Positions 12,030 to 24,143 of a stretch of 64,000 bases of DNA are shown piece by piece. The translations under genes were made by a program, and so were the position numbers. Under the pieces are notes generated by a model, which made no database searches, had not been told where the DNA came from, and saw nothing but the letters and a program-made list of their open reading frames with translations. The stretch's first letter is position 1. Every line of letters begins with the position of its first letter. Origin of the DNA: Pratylenchus scribneri (taxonomy: Eukaryota; Nematoda; Chromadorea; Rhabditida; Pratylenchidae); assembly GCA_030063045.1 (NCBI GenBank), contig JAQSEB010000085.1:591669-655668 (forward strand), read 5' to 3'.

Positions 12030-15000
12030 TCAATTTTGACTAGAATTTGAAGAAGATGAAAGCAGCTTGAAAGCGTCGAACCATCCGCCTTGCAACAAAT
12101 TGAATGTGGAATTGTATTTTTGAATGGTGACCAAAAGGGTGGTCTGATCATCGTCCACTTTGTTTTCATCCAACAGTTCAGTGAATATTTTCTGGAAGAA
12201 TATCCAGAATCGACGAATTACCCGATCATCGCCGGCCAAGAAGCCGCCGCTCACAACCGACCGTTGCTTTCGGTACACCTACGAAAAAATTGCACATTTT
12301 AGTTTTAAACCGTTTTTAATATTATATTTATTAATATTTTTGCATTTTAGTTTTAAACCGTTTTTAATATTATATTTATTAATATTTTTTTTTGGTAGCA
12401 TTTTGACCTTGTTGAACGCTGTTATTTTATTTAATTTAATTCTATTTTCGTTGAATATATAAAGAATATAAAAGAGAAAAAATTTATGAGTTCAACAGTT
12501 TTTATGCCAATTTTACCAATAAACTTTTTAAAAATAATATTTCTTATTTTCAAGAATGTTAATAAATTCAAAGATTTCATTAACTTTTTTCCATATGTAA
12601 ATTATTTATAAACATCTGCTTGCTTAATTTCTCTGCATGAATTATGCGTTTTGGATTGAATCATGATTGTTAAATGCACAATTAAATTTGGGACAATTAG
12701 GCGAGCCTAGTGCCGAGACCATTCTATAATATCAATCTGGTACCTGAGCAATTCTTTTGGCCATATCTCAACAAGGAAGCAACCAATTTAGGAAGGCGAT
12801 ATGCCATTTTAAAGCCCTGAATGTCCTCTAAAAAGTGGCATTTCTAATTTTTTGAAATTTTAAAACAATTTTGTAAAATAAGCGGCTTTCCTCAGAAGAT
12901 TAGGGTTTATTACACTCAAAGGCATGTAACTTTTGCCATTGTTGGATTCAATAAAATTTAAAATAGGCCAATTTGTAGAGGACACTTTTGGCTTTAAAAT
13001 GGTATATCGCCCACCCAAATTAGTTAAATCTTTTAAGCTATAGAGAAGAAAAATATTTCCCTTCGAGTGTTAACAATAATAAAACTTTTGGATAAATTTA
13101 TAGAGCATTTTATTCATTTCAAAAATTAGTGAGCAATGTTATATATTTATCGAATTACAGGATGGCAAAGAATGCTTATTTTATAATTTGATTAAAATTC
13201 AAAATATTATTTAAAAATGGCAAATACTATTTTTTTAGTTAATTTATTTACTAAATTATTTAAATTTTATGACCCTTTTCCATTTTTGTATTCTGGACTC
13301 ACCTTGTCCAATGTGTACCGTTCGACCCGTTCCACCAAAGTTGGCAATTTGACTAGAGTAATTTGGCCAGTACGCAATGCCGATGGCATCCAAACACCTT
13401 TTGGAATTGCCGAAGCCGAGCCATGGCCATAGCCGGCATCAAGCCATGCAAAAAATTGTTCACTGCGCCCAATTGGCCGGGGGAATCGAGAAGTTAGGGT
13501 GGCATTGTAGAGGAAATATGGCTGAGGGGGTGGAAGTGAAATTGATTAAAGAAAGAAATAAAACTAGGCCTAAGAATTTGGCTTAAAATTATAAAATGAA
13601 CTGACAATGTAAGTAGGTGATTTCATTACTTAGCCAATTCTTTTGGCCATATCTCAACAAGGAAGCAGCCAATTCAGGAAGGCGATATGCCATTTAAAAG
13701 CCCTAAATGTCCTCTTAAAAGTGGCTAAACTAATTTTTTGAAAGCTTAAAACAATTTATATAAAAAGTAGCTTTTCCTCAACAAATTCGTGTTCTTTACA
13801 CATAAAGACATCTAACATTTTAATAAATTTCATAGGATTTAAAAAAGGTAAATAGTAGAGAAACTAATCAGACTTTTAAAATTATAAATCGTATTCATAA
13901 ATAGTGAATATTGCACAAAAATATGGGCCAAAAATAATACTAGAACATAATTATTGGTACTCACTATTAAACTGTTCATTTTATTAGAAAAGCTGCATAT
14001 TTTACAAATAATTTTAAATTTTAAAAAAATTAGATAAGCCACTTTTTAGAGGACATTTAGTGCTTTTCAATGGCATATCGCCTTCCAAAATTGATTTCTT
14101 CCATATTGAGATATGGCCAAAAGAATGGACCCAGGGTATTCAATTGTTCCATTTCGCGCCTCTCCTATTTACCCTTCAATTCCCTTGGGGCTTGTTTTGG
14201 GTTTTCAAAAATTAGTAAAGCCACTTTTTAGAGGACATTTAAGGCTTTAAAATGGCATAATGCCTTCCTGAATTGGTTGCTTTTTGTTGAGATATGGCCA
14301 AAAGAATGGACCCAGGTATTGAAAAGGCACGGCACAGAATTTGACTTATTAGTTCGAAAGTAATTAAATCATTTTATTCACTTAAATTTCACCATTTTTG
14401 ATTAAATTAGATGCAAAACATTATAATATTGTCCGTATTTCACCTTTGAATTGACCAGAATGTCATAGTCCGGGTAGAGTGTTTCGGGATGTTCCCTCAT
14501 TTGTTGGTCCCAGTCCCGTTGCCAATTTATTTGTTCCCAACGCATTATTTCCTCAATTTCGGGTCGATATTTGTAAAATGGCAATTCCGAGAGGGAAATT
14601 TCCACAATCTGTGCACAAAAATTAGAAAATAACAAAAAAATTTTCAGAATGGAAAAAAGGCATTTTTTGGCAATAAAATTGGCCAAAATTTTAATATTAA
14701 TTAAAATTTAATATTATTTTTAGGCAATTTTATGCATAAAAAATATCCGAAAAATTAACAGAATAAATTGAATTGCCGAAAGGCTTTTAAGTTCTAGATT
14801 TTTGGTAAAAAAAATTGGCCAAAATTTTAATATTAATTTAATCGGATTTTAATATTATTTTTCAGAAAATCATTAAAAATGTTATAAATTCGGCCGTTCA
14901 GATTTGCCTCTTTTTCAGCATATAAATTTCGAAAATGCACCTGAACGAAAATGCACCTGACTTTTGGCCAAACAAATTTAGCAAAAATTTTAATATTAAT

Positions 15001-18000
15001 TAAAATACCTTTTAAAATTAAATTTTTTTTATTAATTTTTATTTAAAAATTCCATCAAATTTTGGCCGCCTTCAATTTTGGCTTTTTCGGAATAAAAATG
15101 CAAATTTAAAGCCACCTGAATCCGTTCCCAATCCAGCAGCGTCCGATTGCCGAGGGCACGCAAATATTCGGTCACGGCTGGATCGCAAAAAAGAACAATG
15201 TTATTCTGGAGACGAAGCAGAATGTTGGTCAAATAGCCCAAATATTGGTCAAAATGGCGGGTGAATCTGAGCAAATAAAAATGTGATTAATATTAAAAGT
15301 GAAAAAGATTATAGGGGAAAATGATCATAAAATTAGGTCAAAAACTATTTTAAATTACTATAATTTATTGAATTTTGGTGCTGAAAAGTGAAGGCTAATT
15401 TGACTATTCTCAATGGATAAAAATGAATGTCGCCTTTCTATCCTAATTAATATTTGTTCATTGATTCATTCTTCAATTTGGGTATTATAAGATGAAATGG
15501 CCAACACAGGGACTGTTTCTCCCCTTTATGAGGAAATTGTAAGAAAATATAGAAATTGGAGGAAAAATATTATTGGAAATGGATTTTTGAATTATTTTAT
15601 TAAATTTTTTGATATTTTATGAAACCGGAGAATTTTCAAAAATTGAAACCGAAATTCCAAAATCGGCCAGAACCGAAAACTTCAGTTTCAAACAGACTTT
15701 GGATCTATATTTTAGATCTGATGAGATAAACACCGGAAATTATATCCTCTTCTAATATTTTGTTATTTTCAGTTTGGATACCGTATTCCAAGGGAAATGG
15801 CTACTCAGAGAAGAGAGAAAATTATGTAAGCATGAAATGCCCATAGGCAATTCTATCCTCCCCGTTCCCTCACCTCACTTCTTTTCTTTCTCCAATTTTG
15901 ATACCGTATTTTTAGAATGGGAAATGGGCACAGTAAAAAACATGAAATGACCCACATGGACCCTTTTACAGTTCGATCAAAAACATATCTCCAAGGCATT
16001 AATTTTAAAATCATAATTGTCCAAAAAAAATGCCCAAAAAATCAATTTTCAAAAAAGATGGCCTGATTAATGGGACTTTAAAATTTTTTTTTAGATAAAT
16101 TCCTAAAATATTTTTTGATATTCACCTTTGCCACTTCCCCCGTCCAATGTCCAACAATGCCGTCACCAAAACTGGTGCCTATAAAAAGTGGAAGCAATTA
16201 GATAGACCTATAAGAGAGTAATTTTGGACGAACCTCTCTTCTTTTCCGCCTCAAATTCTGTCGTTCCTTTATCAATTCTAAAAAAGTTTATAAATTATTT
16301 ATTTTTATTTTATTTGGGATACTATTTAATTTGGAAAAAAACATTTAATTTCATAGAAATTTTTGTGTCGAAAATTAATCTTTTTGAGGCCATAAAACTT
16401 GGCCAAATCATCTGGCTTTTTTTAGGATTGCTATGCTCAGAGAGCTAAGTAAGACTTAATTTTAACCTAACCTTAAACCGATCTTAAGCCCCAAAATTTT
16501 GACTTGGCCTAAAAATAGGAATTATTTTTCTACATGAGTTTCTACAAAAATTTTTATGTTAATAACCTAGATTTTAAACCCTAATAATTTATTTGTTTAT
16601 GGCCAAGTTATTTGGCCTCAAAAAAGATTATTTTTTTTGGCAAAAAAATTTTCTACCAATTCAATTTTTTCAGCAATTTAAATATTTCCCATTTTTGGAC
16701 CCACCTTTGCTGCCAATGAATTGCCTGGTGCGAACAGTGGCTTGAAGCGTGAAATTCTTGTTTGGCATTGGCATTGGAGGCGGTGGTGGCGGAGGAGACC
16801 ATTCTTCCGCCGAGCTTTCATCCGGTGGTGGCCTTCGCCAAATTGGCACTGGCGATGGTTGTGTGATCCCAGCAGGTGCTCCATAGAATGGATCGAATGG
16901 AATTTCCACTAAATGGATACGAAATAGAAAATATCATTACAGTTGATTGAATATTTGTGCCATTCTTTTGGCCATAGCTCAACAAGGAAGCAACCAATTT
17001 TGGAAGGCGATATGCCATTTGAAAGCCCTAAACGTCCTCTAAAAAGTGGCCATTCTAATTCTTTGAAAAGTTAAAGAATTTTTAAAATAAGCGACTTTTC
17101 TTCAAAAGATTCGGGTTTATTACACTCAAAAACATGTAACTTTTCTAAAAGTTGGATTTTATAATAAAAAGCCACTTTTTAGAGGACACTTTGGGCTTTC
17201 GAATGATATATTGCCTTCCAAAATTTGCAATTGCCTCGCTGAGTTATGGCCAAAAGAATGGCCAATGTACTGGCACTTGTTAAGTTTGGGTTTTTTTTTG
17301 TTTAGAAGGGAAAAACATGAAGGTCCCTCCTTTTGGTCATCAGCAGGAATAGGGTTAGGATCATTAGAATTTATTTGAGATGATTTCTGGTCCCTGAATC
17401 ACCCTTAACGACTCTAACCTTAACCTGGATAAAACCCAAATGGGAGACCCTTCAAATTCCAAAAAGGGGATGTAAATTGAAAAATTGCCGTGAAATTTCC
17501 CTTACCGGGATGGATGATGTCTTCCTCCATGGAGGAGGATGCTGGGCCATATGGCAGTGGATGATGGCCATGATGGAACACTGTTGGAGTTGGCCTTGGC
17601 TCACGTTCCACACTGGCGATGATCTCATTCAATTCTTCCTCCACTCGACGATTTCCTTTCCATTCTCCATCATCAATTTGGCCAATTGTTGGAGGCCTTC
17701 GCGTCGTTCGGCCAAATAATTCGTCGCTTTGTTCAACTGTTTCATCCTCGGCACGCACTGGGCCAAATTCGATTGTGGGCCTTTTTGCCTCATATCCATC
17801 AGTTTCTGTTGCTGTTGGCACTGGCACATTTGGGGTGGAATGTTCCAATTCAATGGGTGAAGTGGTAGAATGATTTTCTGGGCTAAAATATGGAGGGAAT
17901 ATTTGAAATGGTGCAAAATGATAATTTAATGGAACAGCCAAACTTGGCGCGATTTAAAATAATTCAACAGCGACTTAACTAATTTTGATAATTTTAGTAT

Positions 18001-21000
18001 CAATTTGAATAGAAGACTTTTGGGTTTTGTCTATTCAATAATATTAAATTTGTTTTAATTGGTTCAGAATTTTTGGAGTTATATTCGAAAAACCATTTTA
18101 AAATGTCCTTATTATGGATAATAGAAATTTTCAGTTGATTTTTGGTCACAATTCCATTAATTTTTAACCAATTTAAATAAAATTTATTTCATTAGATAGC
18201 CAAAAGTCTACTCTTTAATTTGATACTAAAATCATCCTTGAAGAGTTATATTAAATGGCGACAAATAATTGGCCCTAGGGCAATTTAAGAATTTATTTCA
18301 TACTTCTGTGAAGTCAAAACAATGGAAATTGTTGAAGATTCTTCGTCCATCACATTTGGAGTGGTCGTTTCCAATATTTCAGCAATTGATGGCAATTTTT
18401 GGCCTAAATTGTCGGTCACTCTGGGCTTTTCACGAAGCCAAAACAAATCATCGAAATCCTCCTCTTCTTCCTTTGTTCGACTTTCTTCACTCGAATTTGC
18501 CACATTTCCTGTGGGGAAATTGGTTAAATTTGATGCTAATTTTTATCTTTTGGATTATTTTTTTGAAAGAAGATTCATTGGAGCAAGAGCCAAAAATAGT
18601 AGACATTTTATCAGAAAATTGGCACAATAAAATTTTAGAAATTGATTGGCAAATTTATTGTCCATTTTTTTGTAATAAGTGGCATTAATTTGGAGAATAA
18701 AATTCTATTTTTTTTTATAAATCAGGCGGAATTATTCTAAGCGAAAACACAAAACAGGCGGAATTATTCTAAGCGAAAACACAAACAGGCGGAATTATTC
18801 TAAGCGAAAACACAAAACAGGCGGAATTATTCTAAGCGAAAACACAAAACAGGCGGAATTATTCTAAGCGAAAACACAAACAGGCGGAATTATTCTAAGC
18901 GAAAACACAAAACAGGCGGAATTATTCTAAGCGAAAACACAAAACAGGCGGAATTATTCTAAGCGAAAACACAAAACAGGCGGAATTATTCTAAGCGAAA
19001 ACACAAACAGGCGGAATTATTCTAAGCGAAAACACAAAACAGGCGGAATTATTCTAAGCGAAAACACAAAACAGGCGGAATTATTCTAATCGAAAACACA
19101 AACAGGCGGAATTATTCTAAGCGAAAACACAAAACAGGCGGAATTATTCTAATCGAAAACACAAACAGGCGGAATTATTCTTATTAGCGAAAACACAAAC
19201 AGGCGGAATTATTCTAAGTGAAAACACAAAACAGGCGGAATTATTCTAAGCAAAACATTCAGAATTATAAGCAAAACGGGCAGAATTATTTTAACCAAAA
19301 AAAAGCGGAATTTACAACTACAATTACAAATCAGGCAAAATTACAAACTAATTTTTAGAACAACAAAACAAAATAAGAAAATTTATGAAACTGATTCAAT
19401 TAAAGGCTGGTTTTTTTATCTATTTTTCTTTAATTTCGCTAAGGATCTATTAAAAATAAATTTTATTTCAATGCCAATTGAATCTAATCATTTCTCAACA
19501 TATTTGTATTTATTAAAACTGACCAATGCCCTTTTCTGTCGTAATGCTGAAGTTGCTCCCGGGCATTTCCTTCTCTATTCTAGCGCTACCGTTTTCCTCT
19601 TGAATTTGGTCCAAATTGGTTTCATTTTGCCTTTCCAAAATGCCCCATTCTCTGCCCTTTTCCAATTGTGCCCTCACAATATGACTTCCATTTCCTTTTG
19701 GCTCCTCATTTTTGATCTTCACCATTCGATCAAATTCAATTTGCCGACCGGCTGGTGCCGTCACTCGAATAACATTATTTTCCATATTTGGTCGTTGCTT
19801 TTTGCCATTCTTTTGCACAATTGAAAGGCGGAATTTTTGCTGATTACTTTGTGCCAAAGTTGGCTTAGATGCCGTTGAAATATTCAACAATGATGTTCCA
19901 ACGGTGGTCGAAACAATTTTGGGAGAAATTGAAGCAGAATTATTTGATGAATTTAAATCAATTTTATGGCCATTTGAAGGGGAATTAGGAGGCGAAGAAA
20001 GCGGCGGAAACATTGTGGAAATTCCAATATTTCCTGTTGTTAAATTTTCGGCCATTTCTCTCTTATGTCCACCATTTTTCAGCCCCAATTCTTTCCGATT
20101 AGTCGGCATTATGGCCAACCACAGCAAGAGGAGAAGGCCAATTCCCAATGCAACCATGCCGGCCAATGCTGCCAACCTTGCCAGCCGTTTTCGGCGTTTG
20201 CCAGCAGCCCCGCTCCCCACTGATGACCAAGCCCATCCGGTTCGCCTTTCGCGTGCCGTCGGACGCCAAACTCGTGCTGGCCGAAGCAACATTTGATCAA
20301 TGGAATATTGTTGCGAATTTTGGGGTTGATGAGATTGTTGATTTGAGGATCCATTTTCGGAATCGTCGCTGCCATTTTCATCCAGCAAACGAATTCCTTG
20401 CTGTTTATCTATAATAATTTTATTATTTAATTTGCAGAAAATGCATTTAATTCTAATTGGAGGTTGGTAATATTTCAGTACAGCCATTTCAGTAAGTATC
20501 TAGGCAATTCTTTTGGCCATATCTCAGTGATGTAATAGTAATAGCCAATTTTGAAAGGCGATATACCATTTAAAAGCTCAAAAAGGCCTTTATAGTTTGG
20601 TCAATTTTAAATTTTAAGAATTAAAGCTTTAAAAAAAATTTGTATGCCATTGAGTATAATAAAACCGAATTTTCGGGGAAAGCCATTTATTTTACAAATT
20701 ATTTTATTTTTCAATAAATTAGTTAAGCCACTTTTTAGAGAACATTTAGTGCTTTCAAATGGCATATCGCCTTCCTGAATTCGTTGATGCCCTTGTTGGG
20801 ATATGTCTAGAAGAATGGCCAGAAACGTCCCTTCGCCTATTTGACAAAAAATTCTGATGGCAAAAATTTCGATTCACGCATTTTGGCCAAATTAGACTTC
20901 TTTAAGATTCCAAAGCTCCAAGGGTTTAGTCCTAATCCTAAATCTTACCCTATGGCTCAACATTTTGTTAAGGGAAAGGTTAATGGCTCAAAAATATTTG

Positions 21001-21180
21001 TTTAACAAAAAATTTTTGCAAATTCAATGTTTTTGGCAAATTAATTATTTCCCATTTATCTATTCCACCTTTGTTGAGCATGATGCTGCCCTTTTTATTT
21101 CCATTCATCGTTGTGGCCACATTTTCTTCTTCCTCCTTCTGCTTTTGCAACAATCCATGTCCATTCTGATTGATGACCAT
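12030..21180 (-). CDS. Type II membrane protein with HtrL/YibB-type domain, 10 exons
   Basis: Exons (minus): 21180-21069, 20408-19524, 18508-18304, 17882-17506, 16908-16705, 16171-16126, 15266-15116, 14608-14444, 13521-13303 and 12278-12030. All phases agree; 2613 nt give 870 aa. Residues 1-115 are a polar cytoplasmic part ending in KRRKRLARL. A membrane anchor lies at about 116-138. Residues 140-590 are a long Ser/Thr/Asn/Pro-rich stalk with many N-glycosylation sequons. From about 595 the HtrL_YibB family pattern appears: VLVTALLDIGRGKW, FTRHFDQYLGYL, VEISLSELPFYKYR, FAWLDAGYGHG, VVSGGFLAGD and DDDQ. The family name is from memory; it is glycosyltransferase-like, with activity unproven in nematodes. 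The protein is probably a Golgi/secretory enzyme. The start ATG at 21180 is the first in frame after a TTTTTTCCAG acceptor, so trans-splicing just upstream is possible. Intron 2 holds a satellite array. Confidence 0.85.
12295..12389. repeat. Two-copy 48-bp tandem duplication in an intron
   Basis: A unit starting CATTTTAGTTTTAAACCG is repeated twice almost exactly, immediately upstream (in transcript terms) of the last exon of the HtrL-type gene, whose acceptor is at 12279. Confidence 0.85.
12747..13040. repeat. Palindromic MITE, TTTTGGCCATA family
   Basis: Full-length copy in the last intron of the HtrL-type gene. The left arm begins AATTCTTTTGGCCATATCTC. The right arm carries TAGAGGACACTTTTGGCTTT and ends in a decayed terminal repeat. 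Confidence 0.8.
13632..14127. repeat. Palindromic MITE with expanded centre
   Basis: The left arm starts near 13640 (TTCTTTTGGCCATATCTC) and the right arm ends near 14127 (GAGATATGGCCAAAAGAATG). The distance is about 190 bp more than in other copies, so extra sequence sits in the middle. Confidence 0.75.
14216..14315. repeat. Half copy of the TTTTGGCCATA MITE
   Basis: Right arm only: AGCCACTTTTTAGAGGACAT through GTTGAGATATGGCCAAAAGA, then ATGGACCCAGG. The same terminal text ends the copy at 13632-14127, so this may be a local duplication of that arm. Confidence 0.75.
16960..17265. repeat. Palindromic MITE, TTTTGGCCATA family
   Basis: One of the best preserved copies, in the HtrL-gene intron between exons 17882-17506 and 16908-16705. 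The ends are CATTCTTTTGGCCATAGCTC and its complement near 17260, with outer flanks containing GTAC-like text. Confidence 0.85.
17950..18262. repeat. Second palindromic repeat family, copy 1
   Basis: Left arm around 17985-18030 (TTTTAGTATCAATTTGAATA then AAGACTTTTGG) is the reverse complement of about 18198-18235 (CCAAAAGTCTACTCTTTAAT then TTGATACTAAAA). It is related to the foldback at 59144-59445, which shares CTTTAATTTGAT and the reading AAAATCRTC. It fills the intron between exons 18508-18304 and 17882-17506 of the HtrL-type gene. Confidence 0.65.
18723..19335 (-). repeat. Satellite array 2 (32-bp family)
   Basis: Seventeen or so units of the same 31-32 bp monomer as array 1, in the same orientation (GGCGGAATTATTCTAAG on the plus strand), decaying after about 19250. 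It lies in intron 2 of the minus-strand HtrL-type gene, so the pre-mRNA contains the TTTTCGCTTAG form. Confidence 0.95.
20500..20815. repeat. Palindromic MITE, TTTTGGCCATA family
   Basis: Full copy in intron 1 of the HtrL-type gene. The left arm is CAATTCTTTTGGCCATATCT; the right arm ends GGGATATGTCTAGAAGAATG, where a few substitutions have broken the terminal match. Confidence 0.75.
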
Positions 21181-21239
21181 TCCGCCGCCACTTGATGGGC
21201 ATTTAGCTGGAAAAAAGTATTCGGACTTTGACAAAAAAT

Positions 21240-23290
21240 TCAACGAGGAAAACACGATTTTGCTCTTTGTTTGTGTTTTGACTTTAAAAGAAGGAGGAAG
21301 ACAAGAATTGCGAAGGAATGGCCAAAAGGAAGAGTCGTCTGGTAGTGGCTAGAATGAAAGAGGGATTTGTGGACACTTTAAACGTTGGTTTGGTTTGGAT
21401 TTTGGAAGGTGGAAATTGGGTTGGGGAAGGGGAAGTTGGGGTGGCCAACCCAAAGGGATTGAGAGGGATCGGGGAGGAGATAATCCAAAGTGGGAGGAAT
21501 GGAATGGAATTGGGAAGGGGGACACGGAATGGGTGTGGTTTTGTAGTGTGGATCTGGATATTGGATTTCGTCCTTCCATTCACACCAAAATCCAAAATTT
21601 CCTCCGTGTGAAATTGACAGTCGCTTCTTCATATAATTTAGCCATGGGAGACAATTCCCAGCCATTTTTTATGTGGAATTAATGGGAAGAAGCACTGCTT
21701 GATTGGAAAAAGAAGATGAGTGGAGGAAGGGGGAAATGTGATTAATTAATTGCTTGCTGCCAGCTGATGAGGCGAAAGAGCACTCATCGTTTTATTCAAA
21801 TAAAAATAAATGGAGGTGTGGATCATTCAAATGAATGAAAAAGTGGTAGGGAGATTGGATTTCGTCCACCAAACATTCATTTCCTCCGTGTGAAATTGAC
21901 AGTCGTCGGGCTTCTCATTTATTTATTAGCCGTGGGAGGATCCAACAACATTCCCAGCTACTTTTTGTGTGAAAATAATGGGGAAGAAGCACCGCAGAGA
22001 TGGGGGAATGAATTGGACATTAAAGGCGAGGGCGGAGAAGGAGGAAAATGTGATTAATTGACTGCTTTGAACAATTTTAAACGCCGTTTTTTGAAGAACG
22101 GCTGAAATTTTTAAAGGGAAAACTCGCTGGAGGTGGTCCTGATTTAATGAGATTTGATGAGGAAGATTATTCCAAAATGGGAGGCATGCGTGTGGTCGTT
22201 GCGTGGATCACCTTCCATTCACAGCAACACAACATCCAAGCATTCATTTTCCCGTGTGAAATTGACAGTCATCGCCTATTCGCTTCTTTCATTATTTGCC
22301 GTGGGAGATATTCCCAGCCATTTTTTGTGTGGAAATATTAGGAAAAAGCATTGATGGGAGATGAAAAAGTGAGGATGAAGAAGAAGGATGAAAGAATGAT
22401 TAAAAAGGGAGGCTGAAGATCGGAGGGTGAAGGAAAGATGAGGACGGGATATAAGCGAGAAGGGACAATAGGCTTTTTAAATTCTTGGTTCACAATTTTG
22501 AGCTTCTCGCTTCTTTCTATAATTTAACCGTGGGAGACATTCCCAGCCATTTTTTCTGAGGAAGAAGCACCGCAGGGATGGGAATGAATTGGACATAAAA
22601 GGCAAGGAAGAATGTAGGGGAAAATGTGATTAATTGACTGCTTGCTGCCAGCCGATGAGGCGAAAGCAGCGCGGCGGTCGTCGGTTTAATTCAAATACAT
22701 ACTAAATGGATTGCTGGGCAAAATGCACACAGCAGCAGAAGCAGAGGCGAAAGGGAAAAGAAGGAAGATGATTGGCGTGCAAAATGGGGGAATTGGGAAG
22801 GAGCAGAAATGTGGGGGCTAGGGGAATAGCCCAAAAGAGTATTTGAGAGGTGTAAATTTGTAAATGATGGGGGAGGATGGCCCAAACCCATCTTCTCATT
22901 CAATTGTAAGGAAGTACCATTTAGTGGGATTGCTCTAGACGAAAGACGAAGGCAGATTTCGCGCAGATACTCCCAGGTTTGGCCAAATTTTTATGAGAAA
23001 GGAAAGAGTTGTTCAAAGCTTCAAAATCGGTTTCAAACCGGGATTTCCAAGATGATTGGCGTGCAAAATGGGGGAATTGAGAAGGAGCAGGGAAGAGAAT
23101 AGGCCAAAAGAGTGATGGTGAAAAGGTGTAAATTTGTAAATGATGGGGGAGGATGGCCCAAACCAATCTTCTCATTCAATTGTAAGGAAGTAGCATTTAC
23201 AAGGTCAATAATGGGAACATGGCCCAAACCACTTCCAAAGGGAAAGGAATGGGTCAATGGATGGCGGATGGCGCAGATGCAAACTTAAGC
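21240..23290. repeat. Block of near-tandem duplications upstream of the HtrL-type gene
   Basis: A segment carrying GTGTGAAATTGACAGTC, then GTGGGAGA and TTCCCAGCCATTTTTT recurs at about 21605-21680, 21890-21980 and 22250-22340, with part of it again at 22510-22560. A segment with GATTAATTGACTGCTTGCTG recurs at about 21738, 22050 (shorter) and 22627. A third, with GCGTGCAAAATGGGGGAATT and later GGAGGATGGCCCAAACC, recurs at 22772-22920 and 23057-23200. No gene is supported here. The block would contain the promoter of the HtrL-type gene. Confidence 0.7.
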
Positions 23291-23529
23291 CAGACCGTCT
23301 AGAATAGGCAGAGATCAGCAGACAAATCTGATCACCTTCAAACTTTATAATGCAAACTACAAATAAGGAAATTCATTTGTTGAAAATATAGGAAAAAAAG
23401 TATCAAAAAATAATTAATTATAATTACTTTCTAATAATTTCATATTTAAATGATTTTTTTTATTTGCATTAAATATTTTGGAGGTGCCTATATTTGTACA
23501 ATTGGTGAAGATGACCTATTAGCACCTGG

Positions 23530-23770
23530 CTAGACAGACTTTGATGAGGAAGGAATGTTTATAAAAATGGATGTGGATGTTCGGTGTTCGCCAGTCTGCA
23601 ATGCTGGTTTGTTGCAGCTGGCTTTGGCCATTTCAATGCTTTTCTTTTGAACATTTTTATCTGCGAATTCCTCTGGGAATCGTTCAATCATCAAAGAAGC
23701 CATTCGCATTTCGATGGCCATTTGTGGGTTGGCCAAAAATCGGGCGCGCTCCAAATTGATTGGATTTGTG
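23530..23770 (-). CDS. Possible terminal exon of an unrecognised minus-strand gene
   Basis: On the minus strand from about 23767 an open frame reads ERARFLANPQMAIEMRMASL and continues, charged and soluble-looking, to NIPSSSKSV and a stop at 23530. Composition and codon choice resemble the confident genes nearby. The 5' limit is unclear: an AG just before ERAR could be the acceptor, or the first ATG in the frame could be the start. It may belong with the possible exon at 23990-24143. No domain recognised. Confidence 0.35.
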
Positions 23771-23989
23771 AAAGGCGAAAAAGGGTGGGTTGGTGGGGGA
23801 AGGATTGGAATGCGCAAAAAGCACACCAATCAAACATTTGTGTTTTGGCTGATTGTAGGGGCCGGTTGGGGGAGGGGAGGGCGAAAGGACAAAGACCAAC
23901 ATCAAAAGGTAAAGAGACGGGGAATGGGGGAAGTTAATGGAAATATTTAGGAAGGAAGAAAAACTATTAGCTACTTTGGGCTTCAATTT

Positions 23990-24143
23990 AAAATGATGAG
24001 GAATTTTTTGGGGTGTGTGGCCACGGCTTGGCCCCGGTGAATGAGGACATTTTCGTGTGTGAATTTCCCTTGATGGACGGTAACATGATGCGCATTTCCC
24101 TTCACCCTGTCCATTATTTTGCCCAGGGCATGTCGGGCCTGAC
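23990..24143 (-). CDS. Possible exon of an unrecognised minus-strand gene
   Basis: A good acceptor (ATTTTTGGCAG) ends at 24144. The frame that follows reads QARHALGKIMDRVKGN and then HVTVHQGKFTHENVLIHRGQ before reaching a stop near 23985. Two other frames are also open here, one rich in Cys and His, so the true frame is not certain. A candidate preceding exon ends near 24260. Confidence 0.3.

Noticed and set aside
16126..16178. Acceptor at 16179 (TTTTTATAG) for the sixth HtrL-gene exon
   Set aside because: It gives a frame (GTSFGDGIVGHW) that cannot join both neighbours in phase. Using the CAG at 16172-16174 yields VLVTALLDIGRG, the expected domain start, and both phases fit.
20409..20487. 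ATG at 20487 as the start of the HtrL-type protein
   Set aside because: An acceptor (TTATTATAG) at 20409 joins in phase 1 to the exon 21180-21069, giving a longer consistent N-terminus. The 20487 ATG would read through the intron end. It remains a weaker alternative.
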